DNA from: Solirubrobacterales bacterium
Lineage (GTDB): Bacteria > Actinomycetota > Thermoleophilia > Solirubrobacterales > Solirubrobacteraceae
Assembly: GCA_017354065.1 (NCBI GenBank)
Contig: JAFMRN010000043.1
Location: 1-11,854 of the forward strand
Reading direction: 5' to 3'
DNA length: 11,854 nucleotides
Numbering within the stretch: the first letter of the stretch is position 1; every line of letters begins with the position of its first letter. The position numbers and the translations under genes were made by a program. This document shows positions 6,481-11,854 of this stretch, in pieces. A model generated the notes under the pieces. It saw only the letters and a list, made by a program, of their open reading frames with translations. It was not told the origin of the DNA and did no database searches.

Positions 6481-6485
6481 CAGCC

Positions 6486-7310
6486 ATGGCCACAGAATTC
6501 ACAGACAAGGTGTGCGTAATCACTGGCGCGGGATCGGGCATCGGGCGTGCGCTGAGCATGGCACTCGCGCGCGAGGGTGCGCGCCTTGCGCTCTCGGACA
6601 TCAACGCTGAGGGCTTGGCCGAGACGGCCAGCGCCGCCAAGGCTGCCGGCGCGCACGATCTCGAGACCTACGCCCTGGACGTGGCCGACAAGCAGGCGGT
6701 GTTCGCCCACGCTGACGCCGTGACCCAGCGCTTCGGCGGCGTCGACCTGGTGGTCAACAACGCCGGCGTGGCCGTCGACAAGACCGTGCTCGAGATGCCG
6801 CTTGAGGACTTTGAATGGCTGATGGGGATCAACTTCTGGGGTGTGATCTACGGCTCCAAGGCGTTCCTGCCGGCGCTGATCAACTCCGGTGACGGCCACC
6901 TGGTGAACCTCTCCAGCCTGTTCGGCCTGATGGGGGTTCCGCGCCAGTCCGCCTACAACGCGGCGAAGTTCGGCGTGCGCGGCTTCACTGAGGCGCTGCG
7001 CCAGGAGATGCTGGTCGCAAAGTCTCCGGTGCAGGTCCACTGCGTGCACCCCGGCGGGATCAAGACGAACATCGCGCGGGCGGCCCGCCACTCCGATGAG
7101 GCCAGCTCCGAGGAGCTGGCGGACCGCTTTGAGAAGATCGCCCGGCTGACGCCGGACCAGGCGGCCGAGATCATCCTCGCCGGCGTGCGCAAGGGGCGGC
7201 CGCGGATCCTGGTCGGCAACGACGCCAAGGCGCTGGATTTGATGGTGCGCGTGCTCGGCTCCGGTTACCAGCAGCTGGTCAGCCGGGGCACCGCCAAGAT
7301 GCACCCATGA
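6486..7310 (+). CDS. Short-chain dehydrogenase/reductase (SDR), classical type
   Basis: It is an NAD(P)-dependent oxidoreductase of unknown substrate. The 274-residue protein shows the complete classical SDR set: cofactor motif TGAGSGIG (13-20), D38 at the end of the second strand (favouring NAD over NADP), LDVAD (64-68), NNAG (91-94), N116, catalytic S144, and Y157-x3-K161 in SAYNAAKFG, followed by HPGGIKTNI (188-196). The C-terminal part (about 236-256, GRPRILVGNDAKALDLMVR) resembles SDRs annotated as acetoin or steroid-type dehydrogenases, but that does not define function. ATG 6486 is supported by TAGCGT 7 nt upstream and by family alignment; no Shine-Dalgarno is present. The MFS gene follows after 13 nt and is probably co-transcribed. 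Confidence 0.92.
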   Translation: MATEFTDKVCVITGAGSGIGRALSMALAREGARLALSDINAEGLAETASAAKAAGAHDLETYALDVADKQAVFAHADAVTQRFGGVDLVVNNAGVAVDKTVLEMPLEDFEWLMGINFWGVIYGSKAFLPALINSGDGHLVNLSSLFGLMGVPRQSAYNAAKFGVRGFTEALRQEMLVAKSPVQVHCVHPGGIKTNIARAARHSDEASSEELADRFEKIARLTPDQAAEIILAGVRKGRPRILVGNDAKALDLMVRVLGSGYQQLVSRGTAKMHP

Positions 7311-7323
7311 CCGCCGTGCCGCA

Positions 7324-8607
7324 GTGCTCGGCCTGCTGAGACGCTTCGCGCTCGACCTGACGCCGGTCCGGCGGGCGCGGCACTTCCGCCTGCTGCTGAT
7401 CGGCGAGGTGATCTCCCAGCTTGGGACCCAGGCGGCCCTGGTGGCGCTGCCCTACCAGATCTACACGGTGTCCCATTCGGCGGCGCTGGTCGGGCTGCTC
7501 GGGGTCTTTGAGCTGGTGCCGATGATCGCGGTGTCACTGGTCGGCGGGGCGTTCCTGGACCGCCACGACCGCCGGCCGATCCTGATCTTGGCCCAACTCG
7601 GCCTGATCGGGTTCCTCGGCGCCCTGGTGGCGCTGACGCTGCTGTTTCATCACCCGCCGGTGCTGGCGGTGCTGGCGCTGGGCGGCCTGATAGCCGGCTG
7701 TGGCTCCCTCGACCAGGTGGCACGCAACGCGATCACCCCGGCGCTACTGGGCCCCGAGCTGCTGCGCGCGGGGCTGGCGCTGGCCTACGCGCTCCAGCAG
7801 GCCGCGTCGATCATCGGCCCGGGCCTGGGCGGACTGGCGATAGGCGCGGTCGGCGTGTCCGGGGTCTACATCGCCGACGCCGTCTCCTGCGTCGCGGTCT
7901 TACTCGCCGCCTGTGCGTTACCGGCTCAGCCGCCGGCTTTGGGCTCGGCGGCTGAGGAGCATCCGCCCGTCAGGACGGCGATCGCCGACGGGTTATCCTT
8001 TGTCCGGCGCACGCGCGCGCTGGCCGCATCGTTCCTGATCGACATCAACGCGATGACCTTCGGGATGCCGCGGGCGCTGTTCGCGGTGCTGTCGCTGACC
8101 GTGTACCACGCGGGCGCGTCCGGCACCGGGGCGTTGTACGCGGCTATCGCGGTCGGGGGAACCGTGTCGGTGCTGACCTCAGCCTGGGTCGGGCATATCC
8201 GGCGGGTCGGCTGGATGGTGATCATCTGCGTGCTGGTGTGGGGGCTGACGATCCTCGGCGCGGGCGTCGTGCGGAGTCTGTGGCCGGCGGCCGTGCTGCT
8301 GGCGGCCGCGGGCTGGGCCGACGGGATCTCCGCGGTCGGGCGCCAGACGATCGCCCAGACGCTGACGCCCGAGCACATGCGCGGCCGGATGAGCGCGATC
8401 TACTCAGTGGTCGTCGCCGGCGGTCCGCGGCTCGGAGATCTGGAGTCGGGGCTAGTGGCGGGCGCGGTCGGGGCGCTGAACTCGGTGCTGGTCGGGGGTG
8501 CGGCGTGCGTGCTCGGCGTCGGCGCGGTGATGCTCGTCTATCCGGAGCTGGCGGGTTACGACGCGGATGCGGCGATGACCGTGGTTGCCGAGTCATCGAC
8601 CGCGTAG
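7324..8607 (+). CDS. MFS transporter (EntS/MFS_3-like exporter)
   Basis: It is an inner-membrane major facilitator protein, probably a proton-driven exporter of an unknown small molecule. The 427 residues give about 12 hydrophobic segments. The loop between helices 2 and 3 has the MFS motif A form GGAFLDRHDRRPI (74-86), and RRTRALAASF starts the second half. A matching motif near residues 351-363 (LTPEHMRGRMSAI) is typical of the MFS_3 group, which includes the enterobactin exporter EntS. The start is the GTG at 7324, the first start codon in frame, 13 nt after the SDR stop; no Shine-Dalgarno is seen, so translation probably depends on the upstream gene. Short cytosolic termini carry no extra domain. 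Confidence 0.88.
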   Translation: MLGLLRRFALDLTPVRRARHFRLLLIGEVISQLGTQAALVALPYQIYTVSHSAALVGLLGVFELVPMIAVSLVGGAFLDRHDRRPILILAQLGLIGFLGALVALTLLFHHPPVLAVLALGGLIAGCGSLDQVARNAITPALLGPELLRAGLALAYALQQAASIIGPGLGGLAIGAVGVSGVYIADAVSCVAVLLAACALPAQPPALGSAAEEHPPVRTAIADGLSFVRRTRALAASFLIDINAMTFGMPRALFAVLSLTVYHAGASGTGALYAAIAVGGTVSVLTSAWVGHIRRVGWMVIICVLVWGLTILGAGVVRSLWPAAVLLAAAGWADGISAVGRQTIAQTLTPEHMRGRMSAIYSVVVAGGPRLGDLESGLVAGAVGALNSVLVGGAACVLGVGAVMLVYPELAGYDADAAMTVVAESSTA

Positions 8608-8620
8608 AGTGCCGCGCGCA

Positions 8621-9061
8621 ATGCGAGATATCGATGCCGCCGTTTCTGGCCACACCGCCGCAGCACCCGAGCGCGTCCTCGCGCTCGTCAACGACGTAGA
8701 GGCCTATCCGAGCTGGTACGCGGAGGGCGTGAAGCGCGCCGAGGTCCGCGAGCGTGACTCAGAGGGCAACGCGACCAAGGTCTTCACCGTGCTGGCGCTG
8801 CGCGAGGGGCCGATCCAGCGCGACTTCGACATGGAGATGTCGGTCAACCGTGGTGAAGGGTGGATCAAGCTCTCGCGGCTGCCGAAGAGCCTGGATGACG
8901 AGGAGCAGTTCGCCGTCAAGTTCTCCGTGTCTCCGGGCACCGAGCTGGGCGTCAGCTTCAACGCGCGCTTGTCAATCCCGGCGTGGCTGCCGCTGGGCAA
9001 CCTGCCCCAGCTGATCCCGCGGGGGTTCCTGGACGCCGCGCTGGCCAAGCTAGCCGAGTAG
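8621..9061 (+). CDS. SRPBCC (START/Bet v1-like) family protein
   Basis: It is a small ligand-binding or cyclase-type fold protein of the polyketide cyclase/coenzyme Q-binding kind; the ligand is unknown. The 146 residues carry the family pattern: a first strand, then AAAPERVLALVNDVEAYPSWY (14-34), alternating strands (KVFTVLALREGPIQRDFDMEMS), and a C-terminal amphipathic helix ending at PRGFLDAALAKLAE. ATG 8621 is preferred; an in-frame GTG at 8609 overlaps the MFS stop and is an alternative. TAGAGT lies 10 nt before the ATG, which might give a very short leader. The gene follows the MFS gene by 13 nt, so it may also be part of the SDR-MFS unit. A GC-rich hairpin follows the stop. Confidence 0.8.
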   Translation: MRDIDAAVSGHTAAAPERVLALVNDVEAYPSWYAEGVKRAEVRERDSEGNATKVFTVLALREGPIQRDFDMEMSVNRGEGWIKLSRLPKSLDDEEQFAVKFSVSPGTELGVSFNARLSIPAWLPLGNLPQLIPRGFLDAALAKLAE

Positions 9062-9062
9062 C

Positions 9063-9081
9063 CGCGGGGCTTCAGCCCGCG
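9063..9081 (+). terminator. GC-rich hairpin after the SRPBCC gene
   Basis: CGCGGGGCT (9063-9071) pairs with AGCCCGCG (9074-9081), with one unpaired G and a tight 2-nt loop, directly after the stop codon. No T-run follows, as is common for terminators in high-GC actinobacteria. It also overlaps the stop codon of a possible gene remnant on the minus strand. Confidence 0.45.
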
Positions 9082-9142
9082 ATCATCTCGCCGTCGGTTA
9101 GTTCCTTGATCGACAGCGCAGGGCCGCCAGCTGACTCGATGC

Positions 9143-9172
9143 TTGTCAAGAGAGGCCTTTCGAGAGTAAACT
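9143..9172 (+). promoter_or_regulatory. Promoter of the ArsR-like regulator and MFS operon
   Basis: TTGTCA (9143-9148) and TAAACT (9167-9172) are separated by 18 nt, a good -35/-10 match for this window. Transcription would begin near 9179, leaving a leader of about 20 nt with a Shine-Dalgarno GAGAGG (9190-9195) 5 nt before the GTG at 9201. The promoter is covered by the 14-nt-period repeats listed next. Confidence 0.6.
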
Positions 9173-9194
9173 CTTGAGAGACTTCTATCGAGAG
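9144..9194 (+). repeat. Four 9-nt direct repeats at 14-nt period (candidate operator array)
   Basis: TGTCAAGAG (9144), TTTCGAGAG (9158), TCTTGAGAG (9172) and TATCGAGAG (9186) fit TNTYRAGAG and start exactly 14 nt apart. Copy 1 overlaps the -35 box, copy 2 lies in the spacer, copy 3 begins on the last base of the -10 box, and copy 4 covers the Shine-Dalgarno. Two short palindromes also occur within them: AGAGT-AA-ACTCT (9162-9173) and CTCT-TG-AGAG (9171-9180). The natural inference is autorepression by the downstream winged-helix regulator. Confidence 0.6.
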
Positions 9195-9200
9195 GACCAT

Positions 9201-9794
9201 GTGCAGGCCGATAAAGCAGAGCTGCGCGAGCTGACCGACGTACGGACGCTGCGGGCGCTGACCCATCCGGTGCGGATCGCCCTCACTGAAGCGCTCACGC
9301 TCCACGGCCATCTGACCGCGACCCAGGCCGGTGAGCTGATCGGCGAATCTCCCACGACGTGCTCGTTTCACCTGCGCCAGTTGGCGAAGTACGGGTTCGT
9401 CGAGGAAGCCGGTGGAGGCAAGGGACGGGCTAGGCCATGGCGGCTGACCAGCAAGGGGATTACGATCCCTGACCGCGACGAGCTTGATGAGCGCATTGCT
9501 GCCTCGGCGCTGACGGGTCTGTTGCGCGAGCGCCAACTCGCCCGCCATCAGACATGGATCGAGCATCAGCGGGCCTATCCGAAGGCGTGGCGCAGCGCCG
9601 CTTTTGACAACCAGGGGTTGCTGTACTTGACAGCTGAGGAGCTCGCACAGCTGGGTGAGGAGCTCCTGGAGCTTGTGCTCACGCGTTATGCCGAACGCAT
9701 GGATAACCCGAGCGCCCGTCCGGATGGCGCGCTCCCGGTCGAGGTCCTGATGTTCGCGCACCCGGTTGAGCAACCAGCTGTCGCGGAGCAGTGA
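9201..9794 (+). CDS. ArsR/HTH_20-type winged-helix transcriptional regulator
   Basis: It is a DNA-binding repressor, probably of its own promoter and of the coupled transporter. In the 197-residue protein the winged helix spans about residues 13-88: LRALTHPVRIALTEAL, the recognition helix region SPTTCSFHLRQLAKYGFVEEA, and a wing with KGRARPWRLTSKG. The remaining 105 residues (with ERQLARHQTWIEHQ and LTAEELAQLGEELLELVLTRY) look helical and may form the dimer or ligand-binding part. There are no ArsR-type metal-binding cysteines, so an organic inducer is more likely than a metal. GTG 9201 is chosen over TTG 9174 because GAGAGG sits 5 nt upstream and the TTG is too close to the -10 box. The stop overlaps the MFS start by 4 nt (GTGA). 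Third-position bases are less GC-rich than in neighbouring genes, a hint of transfer. Confidence 0.88.
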   Translation: MQADKAELRELTDVRTLRALTHPVRIALTEALTLHGHLTATQAGELIGESPTTCSFHLRQLAKYGFVEEAGGGKGRARPWRLTSKGITIPDRDELDERIAASALTGLLRERQLARHQTWIEHQRAYPKAWRSAAFDNQGLLYLTAEELAQLGEELLELVLTRYAERMDNPSARPDGALPVEVLMFAHPVEQPAVAEQ

Positions 9795-11017
9795 GATCAC
9801 GCGCGGTGGCACCGCTGCGCCACCGTGGCTTCCGGCTGCTGGCGGCCGGCCAGCTGATTTCGATTATCGGTGACCTGTTCTACGCGGTGGCGCTGCCCTG
9901 GTACGTATTGGCTAATCATGGCGGTGCGCTGCTGCTCGGGACCGTGCTGGCCGCCTACGGCATCCCACGGACCGTAGGTATGGCAGTGGGTGGGAGTCTT
10001 GCGGACCGGTTTCGCCCTTGGAATGTGATGATGGGCTCGGATGCGCTGCGTGCGGTGCTTGTCGCAGCGCTGGCCGTTGTTGCCGGGGCCGGGCCAGCCC
10101 ACCCGGGCTTGCTGATCCCGCTAGCGGCGGTGCTCGGCACAGCCGCGGGCGTGTTCGTCCCGAGCACGATGTCCGTCGTTCCCGCCCTGTTGCCCGACGA
10201 GGAGCTACAGGCTGGCAACGCGTTGCAGATGAGCGCTGAGCAACTGGCGAACCTTCTCGGGCCGATCGTTGGTGGCGTGGTGGTGGCCCTGGTCGGGCCG
10301 GCAGCTGCGTTTGGAATCGACGCCGCTTCATTTTTTGTCTCCGCAGCCACGCTGATCGGCATCCGGGTACATCAAAATCAGGTCGCGTGCGAAATTCGCG
10401 ATGTGGAGGCAGCGGCAAGTTTCGCGAAACTGCTGCGCTCCGAACGTGGCCTGCAGGTCGCGATCGTCGTCGTGATTGCCGCCAACCTGGGGATGGGAGG
10501 GCTGAGCGAAGTGGCGCTGCCAGTGCTTGCGCACGGCAACTTTCACGCCGGTGCCGACGGGTACGGCGTCTTGGTAGCGGCACTGGGCGCCGGCGGACTG
10601 ATCGGCACGCTGGTGTCCGGGCAGGTCCGAGCGCTGGCGTTGCCGGCAATGGTCGCCTCCGGCGGGTACCTGATATCCGCTCTGGTGATGGCCCTCGTGC
10701 CCTATCTGGGTGGCCTTATCCCGGCTGCCGGAGCGCTGGTGCTGTTCGGACTCCTGAACGGGTTTGGTAACGCGCTGATGTTCACCACCATCCAGCGTTG
10801 GGCGCCGCGAGCCGTGATGGGCCGGCTGATGGGCGCTCTGATGCTTTCCTCGATGGGTGTCTTCCCGCTGTCTACGTTGCTCGGCGGCATCCTCGTGCAC
10901 GCTGCCGGCGCGGCCGTGATGTTCCCTGCAGCCTCCGCACTACTGGCGCTGGCTGTGCTGAGCGGTATGACCCAGCCGGCCTGGCGGCAGCTTGGTGCCG
11001 CGTCACCGGCGTTCTAG
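9791..11017 (+). CDS. MFS transporter, drug-efflux type
   Basis: It is an inner-membrane major facilitator protein, likely exporting the compound sensed by the regulator upstream. The 408 residues contain about 12 helices. Motif A appears between helices 2 and 3 as GGSLADRFRPWNVM (67-80), with a degenerate counterpart MGRLMGALMLSS in the second half; ALPWYVL and VVGGVVVALVGPAAAFGIDA-type helix pairs are typical of MFS_3 members. The GTG at 9791 overlaps the regulator's stop (GTGA) with GGAG just before it, so the two are translationally coupled. It differs in sequence from the other MFS transporter at 7324-8607 and is not a recent duplicate of it. The substrate cannot be read from the sequence. 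Confidence 0.88.
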   Translation: MRSRAVAPLRHRGFRLLAAGQLISIIGDLFYAVALPWYVLANHGGALLLGTVLAAYGIPRTVGMAVGGSLADRFRPWNVMMGSDALRAVLVAALAVVAGAGPAHPGLLIPLAAVLGTAAGVFVPSTMSVVPALLPDEELQAGNALQMSAEQLANLLGPIVGGVVVALVGPAAAFGIDAASFFVSAATLIGIRVHQNQVACEIRDVEAAASFAKLLRSERGLQVAIVVVIAANLGMGGLSEVALPVLAHGNFHAGADGYGVLVAALGAGGLIGTLVSGQVRALALPAMVASGGYLISALVMALVPYLGGLIPAAGALVLFGLLNGFGNALMFTTIQRWAPRAVMGRLMGALMLSSMGVFPLSTLLGGILVHAAGAAVMFPAASALLALAVLSGMTQPAWRQLGAASPAF

Positions 11018-11065
11018 TCCTTCGCAGAATCTCACGCGGTGGCTCGAGCGCGTGGACCTCCCTGC

Positions 11066-11107
11066 AACTTCTCGAACCCCAGACGCATAGGCAGGGGTTG
11101 GGAAGTT
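11066..11107. terminator. Long hairpin downstream of the MFS gene
   Basis: AACTTC and AACCCC (11066-11071, 11075-11080) pair with GGGGTT and GAAGTT (11094-11099, 11102-11107) around a 13-nt loop, with a small internal bulge. It begins about 50 bp after the MFS stop. No T-run follows on the plus strand, so the mode of termination is uncertain. Confidence 0.4.
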
Positions 11108-11168
11108 ACCCGGGCTGAGTAGGGGTAGACGCCCGACCCCCTCCTGAACCCGCGGGGGTTGGGAAGTT
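11094..11168. repeat. Direct repeat of a 14-mer (two copies, 61 bp apart)
   Basis: GGGGTTGGGAAGTT is identical at 11094-11107 and 11155-11168. Similarity continues for several bases (ACCCGGGCT against CCAGGGCT). The second copy lies 7 bp from the alkyltransferase stop. It may be a duplicated terminator or a member of a genome-wide small repeat. Confidence 0.55.
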
Positions 11169-11175
11169 CCAGGGC

Positions 11176-11643
11176 TCACAGCAACGCCAGCCGGCCGGCT
11201 TCGAGATCCAGTAGCTGGCGTTTTACCTCGAGCCCGCCGCCGAAGCCGACCAGTGACCCGTCGGCGCCGATCACGCGGTGGCAGGGGACGATGATCGGGA
11301 CCGGGTTGTGGTGGTTGGCGCGGCCGACTGCTCGGGCTGCGTAGGCGCCGGTCCGCTCACAGCACTCGACGGCGATCTGCTTGTAGGAGCGGGTCTCTCC
11401 GTAGGGGATCCGCTGGAGGGCCTGCCACACGCGGCGTTCCCATTCGCTGCCCTCCAGCGCGAGCGAGAGTTCGAAACGCTCCCGCTCACCGGCGAAGTAC
11501 TGATCCAGCTGGCGGCGCAAGGTTGGCAGCGCCTCTGGGTCCTCCTCGGCGCCGGGCAGCGCGCCGAAGACGAGCCGGGTCAGCGCGCCGTCAGCGTTGG
11601 TCTCGACGCTGAGCGGGCCGACCGGGGATTCGATCAGGTTCAT
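11176..11643 (-). CDS. ogt: Methylated-DNA--protein-cysteine methyltransferase (O6-alkylguanine repair)
   Basis: It is a suicide repair protein that moves the alkyl group from O6-alkylguanine in DNA onto its own cysteine. The 155-residue protein has the short N-terminal domain (1-60), then EWERRVWQALQRIPYGETRSYKQIA (67-91), the arginine-finger helix YAARAVGRANHHNPVPIIV (101-119), and the active site PCHRVIGADGSLVGFGGG (120-137) with the acceptor Cys121. Length and motifs are those of Ogt/MGMT single-domain enzymes without the Ada regulatory domain. The ATG at 11643 overlaps the stop of the upstream flavin oxidoreductase gene by 4 nt (ATGA), indicating translational coupling. All catalytic residues that I can check are present. 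Confidence 0.93.
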   Translation of the reverse strand: MNLIESPVGPLSVETNADGALTRLVFGALPGAEEDPEALPTLRRQLDQYFAGERERFELSLALEGSEWERRVWQALQRIPYGETRSYKQIAVECCERTGAYAARAVGRANHHNPVPIIVPCHRVIGADGSLVGFGGGLEVKRQLLDLEAGRLALL

Positions 11644-11854
11644 GCACCTACAACGCCGGCGGCGGCGCCACTGTGAGATTCGAGCCCGAAGGCGTCCGCG
11701 ATCAGCTCATAGGAGCGCATCCGCGCCGCGTGTGAGTGGGTGATCGTCACGATCATCACTTCCTCGGCACCGTAGGACTCGGCTATCTGCTCCAGCTGGC
11801 CGCGGACCTGCGCGGGAGTGCCGATCACGGCGCGGCGTCCCGGCACCCAGCCGC
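11640..11854 (-). CDS. LLM-class flavin-dependent oxidoreductase (C-terminal end, truncated by window edge)
   Basis: Only the last 71 complete codons are present; the gene starts beyond the right edge. The sequence GTPAQVRGQLEQIAESYGAEEVMIV followed by HAARMRSYELIADAFGL is the characteristic C-terminal end of bacterial-luciferase-like (LLM) monooxygenases, in which an [IV]xGTPxxV turn precedes the last helices. These enzymes use FMN or F420 to oxidise varied substrates; neither the cofactor nor the substrate can be told from this fragment. The stop overlaps the alkyltransferase start (ATGA), so both belong to one transcription unit. Confidence 0.8.
   Translation of the reverse strand, partial: GWVPGRRAVIGTPAQVRGQLEQIAESYGAEEVMIVTITHSHAARMRSYELIADAFGLESHSGAAAGVVGA

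Larger units (their letters stand above)
11018..11175. other. Convergent intergenic region with repeated and inverted 14-mers
   Basis: This 158-bp gap separates the 3' ends of the MFS gene (plus) and the alkyltransferase (minus). GGGGTTGGGAAGTT occurs at 11094-11107 and 11155-11168. An inverted, imperfect copy (AACTTCTCGAACCCC, 11066-11080) can pair with the first to make a long hairpin. AACCC-GCGG-GGGTT lies at about 11147-11160. These are plausible terminators for both genes; no open reading frame is supported. Confidence 0.5.

Noticed and set aside
6441..7304. The MDR reading frame stays open 288 codons upstream, antisense to the SDR gene.
   Set aside because: The extension has no family similarity and the ATG at 6440 has a proper promoter; long antisense frames are common in GC-rich genes.
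9144..9194. The periodic repeats as a CRISPR array or replication iterons.
   Set aside because: Units are 9 nt with 5-nt gaps, only four copies, placed on a promoter, with no cas or rep gene nearby.
9174..9200. TTG start extending the regulator by nine residues.
   Set aside because: It lies only 1 nt after the -10 box and inside the repeat array; the GTG at 9201 has a properly placed Shine-Dalgarno.
9072..9812. A 246-codon minus-strand frame opposite the ArsR-like regulator.
   Set aside because: Its bulk is the antisense of a clear winged-helix protein; only the last 24 codons lie outside and are discussed separately as a possible remnant.

Overview
The window is GC-rich, almost fully coding DNA. 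Its gene order, GTG starts, -10 boxes of the form TANNNT lying 7-8 nt before ATG codons (leaderless starts), and a LexA box of the Gram-positive type point to a high-GC Actinomycetota. The style of the proteins suggests class Thermoleophilia (Solirubrobacterales-like), but this is a judgement from sequence style, not from a marker gene. No rRNA, tRNA, IS element, CRISPR array or origin was seen, and no gene-free stretch exceeds 300 bases.

Layout. (1) 1-927, minus: the N-terminal part of RecC (exodeoxyribonuclease V gamma), running off the left edge, with a perfect LexA/SOS box directly against its start codon. (2) 1030-2100, plus: an uncharacterised 84-aa protein and a class I SAM methyltransferase, each with its own apparent leaderless promoter; the methyltransferase start sits inside a perfect 20-bp palindrome. 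(3) 2101-2350: a convergent intergenic region with two inverted repeats. (4) 2351-5390, minus: an apparent operon of a COG4705/DUF347-like multi-pass membrane protein with a His-rich tail, an OmpR-type response regulator and a sensor histidine kinase, the last two overlapping by one base. (5) 5475-9061: a zinc-independent-looking MDR oxidoreductase (minus) and, divergently, an SDR, an MFS exporter and an SRPBCC protein (plus). The two divergent genes share a 45-bp gap built as an almost perfect mirror image, with a -10 box 7 nt from each ATG. (6) 9144-11017, plus: a winged-helix ArsR/HTH_20-type regulator translationally coupled to a second MFS transporter, behind a promoter covered by four 9-nt elements at an exact 14-nt period. 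(7) 11018-11175: a convergent gap with a repeated 14-mer. (8) 11176-11854, minus: an O6-alkylguanine-DNA alkyltransferase coupled to the C-terminus of an LLM-class flavin-dependent oxidoreductase that leaves the right edge.

How it fits together. recC and the alkyltransferase are DNA repair functions but lie far apart here. The membrane protein and two-component pair look like one sensing unit. The regulator-MFS pair looks like a self-regulated efflux cassette. The MDR/SDR/MFS/SRPBCC group is typical accessory metabolism with unknown substrates. The most interesting material is regulatory DNA: the LexA box on recC, the mirrored leaderless divergent promoter, the 14-nt operator array and the start-codon palindrome.
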